Origin: Telmatactis stephensoni
Lineage: Eukaryota > Cnidaria > Anthozoa > Actiniaria > Isophelliidae
Assembly: GCA_029948255.1 (NCBI GenBank)
Contig: JALIZF010001885.1
Span: forward strand, 124,001 to 188,000
Length of the DNA: 64,000 bases
Direction: 5' to 3'
The position numbers were made by a program, and so were the translations under genes. Positions 21,401-28,000 of this stretch are shown piece after piece. How positions within the stretch are numbered: the first letter of the stretch is position 1; every line of letters begins with the position of its first letter. The notes below the pieces were generated by a model, which was not told the origin of the DNA, did not search any database, and saw only the letters and a program-made list of their open reading frames with translations.

Positions 21401-23654
21401 TGTACCCCCCTCTTTTGAGAGCTTTTCAAAAATGTACCCCCCCCCATAAAAAACACCGCCCCCCCTGCGACGTAATAAACGATCGGTCCCTTAGACGGAA
21501 TTAACCAATGAGCGTGAAGCGAACTTGCACCACTAGATTGTTAGCATTACCCCGAGGGGAGAAAATTTGGACGTCACTGCTGTCATATGACCGAGGGGTA
21601 AGGGGGTTTTGACAAGAGCAAATATCTTAATATTAATTGAATTTTTTTCAAAACACATGTCATCGATATAACTTTCAGACTATTCTAATATTTTGTAATC
21701 ATAAATTGATTCATTCTATAGAGTTGGTTTACAGCTTTAAAATCGATATTATAAATCTCGTACGTACTCCCTCCCCTAACAAACCAACAGTAAAAGGTTT
21801 TGATGCGGGTTTTGCTCGGAGTAGTAATTAACTGCAGAAAAACATTTTTTTATCTCGTTTAAATGAGCCAATTTAGTCATCTTTAGAATCTGACAGGTTT
21901 TACAAGGATAGCGGCTTGCAATTTTACAGGTTTTGCACTGGAAAACTGTATTTAGAACATAAACTGTGTAGTTAGTTGAATATTTTTATACAAATGTTAG
22001 TTAGGGAGTGTTTACATGGCACTAGGATCATCCCAGCACTATGATCATCCCAGCACTATGATCATCCTAGCACTATGATCATCCTAGCAGGCCAATCATC
22101 TTACCTGCTATACATTTACTGCATTCAGTGTTTAGTAGGACGATCCTAGTACCCGAAGTGAAGACACAAATTTCCATGAAAACAGAATGCAGTAAATGTA
22201 TAGCAGGTAGTATGATTTGCCTGCTAGGATGATCTTGTGCTAGGATGATCCTAGTGCCATGTAAACACCACCTAAGACTTCAACACAATCAGAATTCCTA
22301 TCGGTATTTGCAGTTTGATGCCAGCAAGTTTGGCGTTTGTCACGCATGCGCGGTTCCAAAAATCTCGCATAGATCGAGCTCAAGACGTTAAAAATGCGTT
22401 CTTTACGGTCAAGTGAAACGGTTACTACTTCATGTATGACCCAATGATTGAAATGGCACTACTCAACTAATGCAGCTCAGTGGAATCTTCGTGTTACTTC
22501 AATGATGCTATTTCATGGAGTCATACAAGAAGTAGTAACCGTGAAACGGTCATGTAGTGATGCGTAGCTTTTTAAACTCGAATAGACAACTTTCAAAAAT
22601 GGCTGGCTCATTATTCACGAGAACGAGGCCAGAAAGGCCTCCAAAATCAACATGGCATTAAATGATTCTAAATATGTAAAAATTATCCTGTAAAAGGCAC
22701 AGAAAATAGTTATTTCAAAAGGAAGAGGAACACATTGTCTTTGATAGCAATACTGCAGATTTCGTATGAGTGTGAAAAGGACCGCGCCGTGCCGTGACCG
22801 TGTCAGTGCCGTGTTTCCTATCAAAACATTCGAAAATTTTGCCGTAACCGCGCCGCGACCGTGCCGCGGGCTTTTCACACTCATACGAAATCTGCACTAG
22901 AAGTCCCGCCACGCTTATTTTCTGGTAACAAGGCCTTTGTGGCCTCGTTGTCATGTCTACGCTACCATCTTTGAAAGTCATCTATAATAGCAGTGTATCT
23001 TCTAGTTACAATATTTGAGGAGAAAATACTCAGTGAAGTGAATGTAGCAAAAAAATTACGTGATCCTGTATTAAATTGTTCGAATTTTTTTCAACACAGG
23101 AAGCCCAAGAGGTCATTGTTCACATGACGGATGAAAACTCATCAATTACATCAGAGGAAGCCCAGAACTCACCTGATGTTCTAAACTACATCAACGACGC
23201 TTATCAGAGAGACGACTTCAGCGAACACGAGAACGATGACGATGACGACCACTTCTACATGGATGGAGAAACCGTGAATTTTGGTACATTTTTCCCTCCA
23301 CCGCCCACGCAACCCCCTCCACCAATACCAGAAACTGAAACATCAAGTTTGCATTCTGATGAAGGAACGATTCCCTCAGACGATGATGCTGATGACGAAG
23401 ATGATGACGAAGATGATGACGAAGATGATGATGACATTGACAAGGTGTTACCGCCGCATGAGGATTTTGCAGATCCCAGTCAAGCCTACGATGGTAGCTT
23501 ACCGCATCCTTACGGCGAGTCACCAACACATAGCGATAGTACGACTCTGGTCAATCCTGCGTCGTACCAGAGCAGTATATTGCATGATCCTACCTTTGGT
23601 CTTAGTGGTGCACTGAGAGCAAGTATTAATAATAATTTGACAACGGAGCTGTAA
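1..23654 (+). CDS. Cadherin-23-like transmembrane cadherin (3' part, spliced)
   Basis: Sixteen exons with consistent phases: 1-114, 1529-1717, 2470-2653, 3528-3739, 4211-4390, 4989-5115, 5909-5955, 6291-6500, 7682-7770, 8721-8789, 9167-9235, 9565-9754, 10847-10912, 15081-15135, then alternative ends 17000-17119 or 23100-23654. Seen: cadherin linkers LDINDNSP and VEDVNDNSP and strand motifs LDRE, AVDPD, ATDADSG, AVDADTG. These give one partial and about three further extracellular repeats, the last two with degraded calcium motifs ([10 protein letters not shown]). A non-cadherin domain of about 110 residues follows, then a hydrophobic segment, [11 protein letters not shown] and a cytoplasmic tail. 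The pre-membrane domain ([17 protein letters not shown]) and the C-terminal TEL resemble what I recall of cadherin-23, the tip-link and adhesion cadherin; that homology is recalled, not computed. The 5' end lies outside the window. A +1 frameshift interrupts the membrane exon. It could alternatively be another large protocadherin. Confidence 0.85.
400..575 (-). mobile_element. tRNA-derived SINE
   Basis: Read on the minus strand, 575 to 500 is tRNA-like: an A-box segment TGGCCGAGCGGTGAGAGCGC and a B-box GTTCGATCCCC. A non-tRNA body follows (to 411), including TTCTCCGGTTTTTCCTCCCTC. A related body occurs at 63577-63650, which shows a dispersed family. Located in cadherin intron A. Confidence 0.65.
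657..814. mobile_element. Palindromic TA-type MITE (AGATTTCGTATGA family), triple-ended
   Basis: Begins CTAGAGTAGATTTCGTATGA and ends with the inverted form (ACTCATACGAAATCTGCTCTAG). A second copy of the left end starts at 742, so the element has three termini. Family copies at 22755-22895, 59307-59483 and 59908-60060. TA target duplication is supported at the 22755 copy. Confidence 0.75.
1150..1510. mobile_element. Foldback MITE, GATGCACAGATGACGTC family, copy 1
   Basis: Core palindrome about 1189-1335: CTCTAATCGATGCACAGATG and its inverted partner flanking a CGCCACGAGACGAAGTCG centre. It is followed by a conserved AT-rich segment with two AATCAGAGCGCGCGTAA-type motifs and TTATATAAAC. Copies at 1821-1985 (partial), 16655-16985 and 47600-47850. 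Ends about 20 bp before the acceptor of cadherin exon B. Confidence 0.75.
1529..1717 (+). CDS. Cadherin exon B, cadherin-repeat core
   Basis: 63 codons between TTATTTAG and GTAAGG, phase 0 at both ends. It carries [14 protein letters not shown] and LDRET, the typical middle of an extracellular cadherin repeat. The acceptor lies just downstream of a transposon end (see 1150-1510). Confidence 0.8.
1821..1985. mobile_element. Partial copy of the GATGCACAGATGACGTC MITE
   Basis: Shares CCACATTTTGACGTCATCTG, ACAGACGCACGGAAAAAATG and the CCAATCAGA segment with the copy at 1150-1510, but only one arm of the palindrome is present. Confidence 0.6.
2366..2403 (+). ncRNA. Degenerate hammerhead-ribozyme-like motif
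   Basis: CTTGATAATGGCATTAGGAT followed by GACGCCGAAACGTCG has the order of a minimal hammerhead: a CUGAUGA-like core (here mutated to UUGAUAA), a stem II from GGC...GCC, then GAAAC and GUC. Such motifs ride on Penelope-like and related retroelements. The mutated core suggests it is inactive. Confidence 0.35.
2470..2653 (+). CDS. Cadherin exon C, linker LDINDNSP and next repeat
   Basis: Starts [13 protein letters not shown], the canonical inter-repeat calcium-binding linker, then [13 protein letters not shown] and [10 protein letters not shown]. Ends in phase 1 at GTACGT. The acceptor CCCAAG has a weak pyrimidine tract, so the exact start is slightly uncertain. Confidence 0.85.
3266..3497. 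repeat. Imperfect inverted-repeat element
   Basis: AGGCCCAGTACACGATGCAAA at the left and its imperfect inverse near 3475-3497 flank an interior rich in TTCTGCAAC and its inverse GTTGC. Resembles the other GTACAC/GTTACAC foldback elements of the window. Lies directly before the acceptor of cadherin exon D. Confidence 0.5.
3528..3739 (+). CDS. Cadherin exon D, repeat end with VEDVNDNSP linker
   Basis: Acceptor TTTTTTTTTGTAG, donor GTTAGT. Encodes [27 protein letters not shown] and the linker VEDVNDNSP, so it completes one extracellular repeat and begins the next. Phase 1 in, phase 0 out. Confidence 0.9.
4211..4390 (+). CDS. Cadherin exon E, repeat core (ATDADSG)
   Basis: Acceptor TTGTTATTAG, donor GTGAGT, phase 0 both ends, 60 codons. 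Contains [18 protein letters not shown] and [12 protein letters not shown], textbook cadherin-repeat strands and calcium-binding DAD motif. Confidence 0.9.
4694..4900. repeat. (AGAGC)n simple repeat with (AACAAAA)n flank
   Basis: About 25 AGAGC pentamers, slightly interrupted, then A-rich AACAAAAACAAAA. The pentamer has no stop in several frames and gives long low-complexity open frames on both strands, which are not genes. Intronic. Confidence 0.9.
4989..5115 (+). CDS. Cadherin exon F, degraded linker
   Basis: Encodes [19 protein letters not shown] and then [12 protein letters not shown]. The position expected to read DxNDNxP is DVNAHAP, so calcium coordination at this joint is probably weakened. 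Phase 0 in, phase 1 out at GTAAGT. Confidence 0.85.
5535..5745. mobile_element. Foldback element, CGCGGATTGATGT family, copy 1
   Basis: ACTCGCGGATTGATGTCTGC at the left and GCGCGCACATCAATACC at the right form inverted ends; the interior contains GTTACTAAAAATAACCTTAG. A second copy is at 18500-18665. In cadherin intron F. Confidence 0.6.
5909..5955 (+). CDS. Cadherin micro-exon G
   Basis: 47-nt exon between CTTGGAAG and GTAAGTA giving [16 protein letters not shown] with the flanking base. Phases fit on both sides and it supplies the first strands of the last cadherin repeat. Too short to be found by open-frame scanning. Confidence 0.7.
6291..6500 (+). CDS. Cadherin exon H, last cadherin repeat
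   Basis: Acceptor AATTGTTAAG, donor GTAAGT, phase 0, 70 codons. Carries [28 protein letters not shown] and [10 protein letters not shown]. It is the most membrane-proximal cadherin repeat; no DxNDN linker follows, as expected when a different domain comes next. Confidence 0.9.
7682..7770 (+). CDS. Cadherin exon I, start of membrane-proximal domain
   Basis: Encodes [16 protein letters not shown] and a helix-like segment [10 protein letters not shown]; phase 0 in, phase 2 out (GTACGA). In cadherin-23 a comparable non-cadherin domain sits between the last repeat and the membrane; the equivalence is inference from pattern. Confidence 0.8.
7815..7945. repeat. Inverted repeat (TACTTGGTGTATGCAA)
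   Basis: TTACTTGGTGTATGCAATTC and TTGCATACACCAAGTACATTACC form arms around an interior with its own small hairpin (GTATCATTAGATGATAC). Likely a short palindromic MITE in cadherin intron I. Confidence 0.6.
8721..8789 (+). CDS. Cadherin exon J, membrane-proximal domain
   Basis: 69 nt, phase 2 both ends, acceptor TGTGTTTTAG, donor GTGAGT. Reads [19 protein letters not shown], continuing the pre-membrane domain. Confidence 0.75.
9167..9235 (+). CDS. Cadherin exon K, membrane-proximal domain
   Basis: 69 nt, phase 2 both ends, acceptor TTCTGTAG, donor GTAAGT. Reads [20 protein letters not shown]. The strand-then-helix pattern matches the pre-membrane domain of cadherin-23-type proteins as I recall it. 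Confidence 0.78.
9565..9754 (+). CDS. Cadherin exon L, transmembrane exon with +1 frameshift
   Basis: The incoming frame reads ...[14 protein letters not shown] and then runs to a TAA at 9752-9754 through polar residues ([11 protein letters not shown]). From 9711 the other frame reads [14 protein letters not shown] and joins the next exon in phase as [10 protein letters not shown]. That second frame is closed upstream by TGA at 9693-9695, so an indel must lie between 9696 and 9710. The exon is 190 nt; 189+2 would fit the flanking phases, so one base appears surplus (for example one C at 9705-9706). Either a sequence error, a broken allele, or a route to a secreted form. Confidence 0.85.
9945..10145. 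mobile_element. Foldback element (GGCGTTTCCCAAAGATACAG)
   Basis: GTTTCCCAAAGATACAGTTG with AGCCAAAGCCTCG and the inverted CGAGGCTTTGG with CAACTGTATATCTTGGGAAA form arms of about 60 nt with few mismatches. Intronic, non-coding. Confidence 0.65.
10225..10620 (+). repeat. Degenerate TATTTACAGGG repeat
   Basis: About nine TTTACAG motifs, mostly TATTTACAGG, spaced 20-60 bp apart with TTGCCAG/TTTACCAG spacers. It is an old tandem array. Each unit looks like a 3' splice site, and the array lies 230-620 bp upstream of cadherin exon M. Confidence 0.65.
10847..10912 (+). CDS. Cadherin exon M, basic juxtamembrane
   Basis: 66 nt, acceptor CATTTTAG, donor GTGAGT. In the frame of the membrane helix it reads [19 protein letters not shown], a classic positively charged cytoplasmic anchor following a transmembrane segment. 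Phase 2 both ends. Confidence 0.8.
11565..11792. mobile_element. Foldback MITE (CCCAGAGAAATTACCC)
   Basis: GCCCCAGAGAAATTACCCCT...GATGTCTGTTAGAAC at the left is matched by GTTCTAACAGACA...GGGTAATTCTTCTGGGAGC at the right. The interior contains ATTGGTCGA..TCGACTAATCAG. No coding content. Confidence 0.65.
12371..12417 (+). repeat. (TTG)n microsatellite
   Basis: About 15 uninterrupted TTG triplets in a cadherin intron. Confidence 0.95.
12715..12925. mobile_element. Foldback element (GCGTCAAGTCAAGACC), copy 1
   Basis: AACGAGCGTCAAGTCAAGAC with AAATAAATGCTGG is inverted at ACCAGCATTTATTTCAGTCT and GACGCTTGTT. A related copy lies at 56150-56345 in a PFKFB intron. Confidence 0.6.
12950..13275. mobile_element. 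Foldback element (CAATTGAAAAAACGTTGTCG)
   Basis: Left arm with GTCAATTGAAAAAACGTTGT and GAGACCGAAATGGTGC; right arm with its inverse ending CAACATTTTTTCAATTGACAG. Arms are about 120 nt around a centre that contains CAGGTCCTGC. Adjoins and may share ancestry with 12715-12925. Confidence 0.65.
13633..14185. mobile_element. Element with GACCCAGGGCGTCAGGGAGG inverted ends
   Basis: GTCCTCGAAGACCCAGGGCG at the left and CGCCCTGGGTCTCCGAGGAC at the right, each next to a purine (or pyrimidine) run of about 50 nt. The interior (about 450 bp) is AT-rich with no credible frame. Reads as a non-autonomous DNA transposon in cadherin intron M. Confidence 0.65.
15081..15135 (+). CDS. Cadherin exon N, cytoplasmic
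   Basis: 55 nt, acceptor AATTTTTCAG, donor GTAGGA. Encodes [18 protein letters not shown] and leaves phase 0, so it can join either terminal exon in frame. It is the branch point for the two alternative tails. Confidence 0.75.
15360..15515. mobile_element. Foldback element related to the 78-bp satellite
   Basis: GTTCTCACTGGCGATGCAAG with CATAAGCGCAAGCA faces TGCTTGCGCTTATG with TTTGCATCGCTAGTGAGAAC. The right arm with its neighbouring CTGAGCCTGCGTATG closely resembles the unit of the satellite at 23812-24568. Confidence 0.65.
15545..16343. mobile_element. Poly-G-flanked inverted element(s) (GGGACCATTCATTTTTTATC)
   Basis: Left end AGGGACCATTCATTTTTTAT then CAGGGAGAGGGGGGCGG; right end CCCTGATAAAAAATGAACGG then TCCCTTA. 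An additional left end starts at 16161 (AGGGATCATTCATTTTTTAT), so this is either a nested pair or a duplicated end. Includes motif TCTATAGAGGGGGGG twice. Confidence 0.65.
16655..16985. mobile_element. Foldback MITE, GATGCACAGATGACGTC family, copy 3
   Basis: Closely parallels 1150-1510: CTGTACTCTGATAGATGCAC, CGCCACGAGACGAAGTCGAA centre, CACGGAAAAATGGAATCTAT and the TTATATAAAC end. It stops about 15 bp before the acceptor of alternative exon O. Confidence 0.75.
17000..17119 (+). CDS. Cadherin alternative terminal exon O (short tail)
   Basis: After ATATAAACAG, 39 codons then TAA: hydrophilic ([14 protein letters not shown]), ending GFVM. The last residues fit a class II PDZ ligand (hydrophobic-x-hydrophobic). 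ATTAAA, a common poly(A) variant, lies 17 bp after the stop. The exon begins immediately downstream of a palindromic transposon (16655-16985). The shared phase 0 with exon P suggests mutually exclusive 3' ends rather than serial use, since this exon contains a stop. Confidence 0.6.
   Translation, partial: DKEKDSPSTSPKDKTLNNDQDRNLNHLQLQNYNNEGFVM
17136..17141 (+). promoter_or_regulatory. ATTAAA poly(A) signal for short-tail isoform
   Basis: ATTAAA 17 bp downstream of the exon O stop, in AT-rich 3' sequence. Supports exon O as a real terminal exon, though such hexamers are common in AT-rich DNA. Confidence 0.4.
17663..17815. repeat. Palindrome with CCTAAAATCG subrepeats
   Basis: AGGCCTATTCCGGGCCCTAA and its inverse TTAGGGCCCGGAGTAGGCCT enclose several CCTAAAATCGCC units. 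Lies in the 3' region of the short-tail exon. Confidence 0.65.
18500..18665. mobile_element. CGCGGATTGATGT foldback, copy 2
   Basis: Shares ACTCGCGGATTGATGT and AAGGTTATTTTTAGTAACAG with 5535-5745 plus GCGCGCAAGGCT and AATGGAATTTGATTT, rearranged relative to copy 1. Confidence 0.6.
18713..19116. mobile_element. Foldback element (AAGGCGGCGTTACACTGC)
   Basis: Left TTAAGGCGGCGTTACACTGC, right ACTCATTGTAACAGGACCTT, with repeated internal GTTACACTG/CAGTGTAAC-like and TTGCAAC segments. Open frames of up to 177 codons crossing it are by-products. Same general design as 20601-20813. Confidence 0.5.
19635..19705 (+). tRNA. tRNA-like sequence with Pol III terminator (pseudogene or SINE head)
   Basis: GTCACGGTGGCGCAG A-box-like start, GGGTTCGAGTCCC B-box, and end CAATGAC that pairs with the first four bases. 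A T10 tract starts at 19710. Anticodon stem CTTG/CAAG is present, but acceptor and T stems have mismatches and the D arm does not close well. Anticodon not assignable. More likely a tRNA pseudogene or SINE than a functional tRNA. Confidence 0.35.
20601..20813. mobile_element. Foldback MITE (TTACACGAGACGATTTTTAA)
   Basis: AAAGGCGATGTTACACGAGA through GACGATTTTTAACGACGATT, inverted at AAAATCGTCGTTAAAAATCG and CGTCTCGTGTAACACCGCCT. Copy with an insertion at 31973-32670. Nested in the poly-G element. Confidence 0.8.
21050..21087 (-). ncRNA. Hammerhead-ribozyme-like motif
   Basis: On the minus strand: CCC, CUGAAGA (fits CUGANGA), stem II GUCUC-CGUUA-GAGAU, GAAA, self-complementary ACAUGU containing GUC, then GGG closing stem I. 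One extra A sits between the core and stem II. The ACAUGU stem III matches minimal hammerheads of Penelope-like elements that act as dimers. Activity is untested. Confidence 0.45.
21236..21312. repeat. Palindrome (GGTGTAATGCTAATAGAAAT)
   Basis: TATGTCATGGTGTAATGCTA..CCATGCGAATAGCG is mirrored by CGCATGG..TAGAAATTTGGAG inverse and ATTACACCATAACAT; about 35-nt arms. Confidence 0.7.
22001..22275. mobile_element. Foldback MITE (GTGTTTACATGGCACTAGGA)
   Basis: TTAGGGAGTGTTTACATGGC..ACTAGGATCATCC is inverted at GGATGATCCTAGTGCCATGT..AAACACCACCTAA. Each arm also has GATCATCC tandem motifs (three to four copies at 22026-22085). Confidence 0.8.
22584..22985. mobile_element. Palindromic element interrupted by a second MITE
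   Basis: Ends GACAACTTTCAAAAATGGC and the inverse near 22970. The same element without interruption occurs in inverse orientation at 58658-58912. The interruption is the AGATTTCGTATGA MITE at 22755-22895. Confidence 0.8.
22755..22895. mobile_element. AGATTTCGTATGA MITE, nested copy with TA duplication
   Basis: GCAGATTTCGTATGAGTGTG to CACACTCATACGAAATCTGC. Comparison with the uninterrupted host copy at 58658-58912 (..GATAGAAATAGAAG..) shows insertion at a single TA, now duplicated on both sides. Confidence 0.8.
23100..23654 (+). CDS. Cadherin alternative terminal exon P (long acidic tail)
   Basis: After TTCAACACAG, 184 codons in phase 0 to TAA. It contains a proline run ([14 protein letters not shown]), a long Asp/Glu tract built from GATGATGAC-type repeats, and ends LTTEL, a good class I PDZ ligand (T-x-L). 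Such tails normally bind scaffold proteins; cadherin-23 is recalled to end in a similar TEL motif that binds harmonin. AATAAA follows at 23722. About 6 kb separates it from exon O. Confidence 0.8.
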   Translation, partial: EAQEVIVHMTDENSSITSEEAQNSPDVLNYINDAYQRDDFSEHENDDDDDHFYMDGETVNFGTFFPPPPTQPPPPIPETETSSLHSDEGTIPSDDDADDEDDDEDDDEDDDDIDKVLPPHEDFADPSQAYDGSLPHPYGESPTHSDSTTLVNPASYQSSILHDPTFGLSGALRASINNNLTTEL

Positions 23655-23721
23655 TTATAGACTCTGCTTAACAGAATATTTTCGGAGCCCTTTTTTACTA
23701 TTGGCGTCTTAGTATCGAAAA

Positions 23722-23727
23722 AATAAA
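23722..23727 (+). promoter_or_regulatory. AATAAA poly(A) signal of cadherin gene
   Basis: Canonical hexamer 68 bp after the exon P stop and before the 78-bp satellite begins. Confidence 0.6.
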
Positions 23728-23811
23728 AGCCAAGACTCAATTTTAGGAAAGACTTTGCAATAGGAGAATTCGAAGCTCATAACTAGGTGAACTCATCACT
23801 GTACTGATTGT

Positions 23812-24568
23812 ATGTGTTGCTTGTGCTTGTGCTTATGTCACTAGTGAAAAAACAAGCACTGCCAATGAGCAGTACATTACTGAGTCTGTGTATGTTGCTT
23901 GTGCTTATGCTTATGTCACTAGTGAAAAAACAAGCACTGCCAATGAGCAGTACATTACTGAGTCTGTGTATGTTGCTTGTGCTTATGCTTATGTCACTAG
24001 TGAAAAAACAAGCACTGCCAATGAGCAGTACATTACTGAGTCTGCCGGTGTATGTTGCTTGTGCTTATGTCACTAGTAAAAAGACAAGCACTGCTAATGA
24101 GCAGTACATTACTGAGTCTGTGTATGTTGCTTGTGCTTATGCTTATGTCACTAGTAAAAAGACAAGCACTGCACATGAGCAGTACATTACTGAGTCTATG
24201 TATGTTGCTTGTGCTTATGCTTATGTCACTATAGTGAAAAGACAAGCACTGCACATGAGCAGTACATTACTGAGTCTGTGTATGTTGCTTGTGCTTGTGC
24301 TTGTCACTAGTGAAAAGACAAGCACTGTTAATGAGCAGTACATTACTGAGTCTGTGTATGTTGCTTGTGCTTGTGCTTGTCACTAGTGAAAAGACAAGCA
24401 CTGCTAATGAGCAGTACATTACTGAGTCTGTGTATGTTGCTTGTGCTTGTGCTTGTCACTAGTGAAAAGACAAGCACTGTTAATGAGCAGTACATTACTG
24501 AGTCTGCCGGTGTGTGTTGCTTGTGCTTATGTCACTAATGAAAAGACAAGCACTGCTAATGAGCAGTA
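23812..24568. repeat. 78-bp tandem satellite, about ten units
   Basis: Unit: GAGTCTGTGTATGTTGCTTG, TGCTTATGCTTATGTCACTA, GTGAAAAAACAAGCACTGCC, AATGAGCAGTACATTACT; some units lack one CTTATG hexamer (72 bp). The period is a multiple of three, so long periodic open frames exist but do not start or end like genes. Begins about 85 bp after the cadherin poly(A) signal. Confidence 0.95.
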
Positions 24569-25069
24569 CATTTTTCAATCAAACGTTTTTAACATAGTGA
24601 AATAGAAGCCTTACCACTATTCACAATAGAACTATTATAAAGAAATAGTTATTTTTAGATATCCATAGACACATTTTATGTGATAATCTTCACAATTAAT
24701 TTCAAGATAATTTATATTCGGAGAGGTAGTTTACTCAGGAAATCTGGGAGGACAAGGAGCTGCATATGGGGAACGAGTGTCACAAACTTCTTTTATCTAT
24801 TGGGGTACAAAAAGTCCCTTTGGCCCTCGCTGGCCCAGTCATAAAAGAAAAGTGTGTTATCGTTTTGGCTCCCCAAGACAAAACAATCAAAACATTTTAC
24901 AAAGAAACTGTACAATTTAAGCACTAACAAAATAGAAATAAAACATTAGCCAGAAAATTGAAGTCTTGTATGTAGGGATGGGGTGCATGGTGTTGGCACA
25001 AGACGTACAAGACTGAGCAAATTGAGGGCGTTTTTAAAGTCGTTAAATACTTAAGATTATAGCCCATGT
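24569..25069. other. Intergenic spacer, nothing recognised
   Basis: AT-rich, no credible frame, RNA gene or inverted repeat seen between the two tandem arrays. Confidence 0.6.
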
Positions 25070-28000
25070 AAAAGGGTCAAAACTGAGACCAAAAAAGGTA
25101 AAAAATGGCCCAAAATCGACATAAAACAAAGGCTATAGTCTATATGAAAAAGGTTAAAAAATAGCCCCAAATCGTCCAAAAACAAAGGCTATAGCCCATG
25201 CAAAAAGGTCAAAAATGCCCCGAAATTTTCAGTAAACATAAGCTATAGTCTATGAAAAAAAATTAAAAAATAGCCCAAAATCGACATAAAATAAAGGCTA
25301 TAGCCCATGCAAAAATGACCACCCAAAATCGTCAGTACGTAAACAAAGGCTTTAGTAAAAAAAGGTAAAAAATGGCCCAAAATCGACATAAAACAAAGGC
25401 TATAGTCTATGAAAAATTGTCAAAAATGGCCCAAAATCGACAAAATGCAGTCTATAGCCGATGCAAAATGGTCAAAAATGGCCCAAAATCGACAAAATGC
25501 AAAGGCTATAGCCCATTAAAAATGGTCAAAAAGGCCCAATATCGACAAAATGCTAAGGTTATAGGACATTAGAAATCGTAAAAAAATGGTCCAAAATCGA
25601 CGAAATGCAAAGGCTATGGGCGCAATTAAAAATCGTCAAAAATGGACGAAAATCGAAAAAATGCAAAGGCTATAGCCCATGCAAAATGCTCAAAAATGGG
25701 TCAAATTGACAAAATGCAAAGGCTATAGCCCATGCAAAATGCTCAAAAATTACCAAAAATCGACAAAATGCAAAGACTATAGCTCATGCAAAATGCTCAA
25801 AAATGAGTCAAAATCGACAAAATGCAAAGGCTATATCCCATGCAAAATGCTCAAAAATGGGTCAAAATCGACAAAATGCAAAGGCTATACCCCTTGCAAA
25901 ATGCTCAAAAATGACCAAAAATCGAAAAAATGCAAAGGCTATAGCCCATGCAAAATGCTCAAAAATGGGTCAAAATCAACAAAATGCAAAGGCTATGGGC
26001 AATTAAAAATCATCAAAAATGACCAAAAATCGACAAAATGCAAAGACTATAGCTCATGCAAAATGCTCAAAAATGAGTCAAAATCGACAAAATGCAAAGG
26101 CTATAGCCCATGCAAAATGCTCAAAAATGACCAAAAATCGACAAAATGCAAAGGCTATAGCTAATGCAAAATGCTCAAAAATGACCAAAAATCGACAAAA
26201 TGCAAAGGCTATAGCCCATGCAAAATGCTCAAATATGGGTCAAAATCGACAACATGCAAAGGCTATAGCCCATGCAAAATGCTCAAAAATGGGTCAAATT
26301 GACAAAATGCAAAGGCTATAGCCCATGCAAAATGCTCAAAAATTACCAAAAATCGACAAAATGCAAAGACTATAGCTCATGCAAAATGCTCAAAAATGAG
26401 TCAAAATCGACAAAATGCAAAGGCTATATCCCATGCAAAATGCTCAAAAATGGGTCAAAATCGACAAAATGCAAAGGCTATACCCTTGCAAAATGCTCAA
26501 AAATGACCAAAAATCGACAAAATGCAAAGGCTATAGCCCATGCAAAATGCTCAAAAATGGGTCAAAATCAACAAAATGCAAAGGCTATGGGCAATTAAAA
26601 ATCATCAAAAATGACCAAAAATCGACAAAATGCAAAGACTATAGCTCATGCAAAATGCTCAAAAATGAGTCAAAATCGACAAAATGCAAAGGCTATAGCC
26701 CATGCAAAATGCTCAAAAATGGGTCAAAATCGACAAAATGCAAACTCTATACCCCATGCAAAATGCTCAAAAATGACCAAAAATCGACAAAATGCAAAGG
26801 CTATAGCTAATGCAAAATGCTCAAAAATGACCAAAAATCGACAAAATGCAAAGGCTATAGCCCATGCAAAATGCTCAAATATGGGTCAAAATCGACAAAA
26901 TGCAAAGGCTATAGCCCATGCAAAATGCTCAAAAATGGGTCAAATTGACAAAATGCAAAGGCTATAGCCCATGCAAAATGCTCAAAAATTACCAAAAATC
27001 GACAAAATGCAAAGACTATAGCTCATGCAAAATGCTCAAAAATGAGTCAAAATCGACAAAATGCAAAGGCTATAGCCCATGCAAAATGCTCAAAAATGGG
27101 TCAAATTGACAAAATGCAAAGGCTATAGCCCATGCAAAATGCTCAAGAATGACCAAAAATCGACAAAATGCAAAGGCTATAGCCCATGCAAAATGCTCAA
27201 AAATGGGTCAAAATCGACAAAATACAAAGGTCATAGCCCATGCAAAATGCTCAAAAATGACCAAAAATCGACCAAATGCAAAGGCTATAGCCCATGTAAA
27301 ATGCTCAAAAATGGCCCAAAATCGACAAAATGCAAAGGCTATAGCCCATTAAAAATGGTCGAAAAGGCCCAATATCGACAAAATGCTAAGGCTATAGGCC
27401 ATTAGAAGTCGTAAAAAAAATGGTCCAAAATCGACGAAATGCAAGCCCATGCAAAATGCTCAAAAATGACCAAAAATCGACAAAATGCAAAGGCTATAGC
27501 CCATGCAAAATGCTCAAAAATGGGTCAAAATCGACAAAATGCAAAGGCTATAGCCTATGCAAAATGCTCAAAAATGGGTCAAAATCGACAAAATGCAAAG
27601 GCTATACCCCTTGCAAAATGCTCAAAAATGACCAAAAATCGACAAAATGCAAAGGCTATAGCCCATGCAAAATGCTCAAAAATGGGTCAAAATCGACAAA
27701 ATGCAAAGGCTATAGCCCATGCAAAATGCTCAAAAATGACCAAAAATCGACAAAATGCAAAGGCTATAGCCCATGCAAAATGCTCAAAAATGGGTCAAAT
27801 TGACAAAATGCAAAGGCTATAGCCCATGCAAAATGCTCAAGAATGACCAAAAATCGACCAAATGCAAAGGCTATAGCCCATGCAAAATGCTCAAAAATGG
27901 GTCAAAATCGACAAAATACAAAGGTCATAGCCCATGCAAAATGCTCAAAAATGACCAAAAATCGACCAAATGCAAAGGCTATAGCCCATGTAAAATGCTC

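Larger units (their letters stand above)
20406..21483. mobile_element. Poly-G-flanked element (TTATTACGTCGCAGGGGGG)
   Basis: CGTTTATTACGTCGCAGGGG and the inverse CCCCTGCGACGTAATAAACG delimit about 1.08 kb. Next to each end are repeated AATGTACCCCCC-type strings. It carries a nested MITE (20601-20813), a hammerhead-like motif and a small palindrome, so it has served as a landing pad. Confidence 0.7.

Noticed and set aside
23218..23529. Minus-strand frames with poly-Ser or His/Arg runs
   Set aside because: Antisense shadows of the acidic tract in cadherin exon P.
23808..24386. 192-codon frame with MLLVLMSLVKKQ repeats
   Set aside because: Lies in the 78-bp satellite after the cadherin poly(A) signal.
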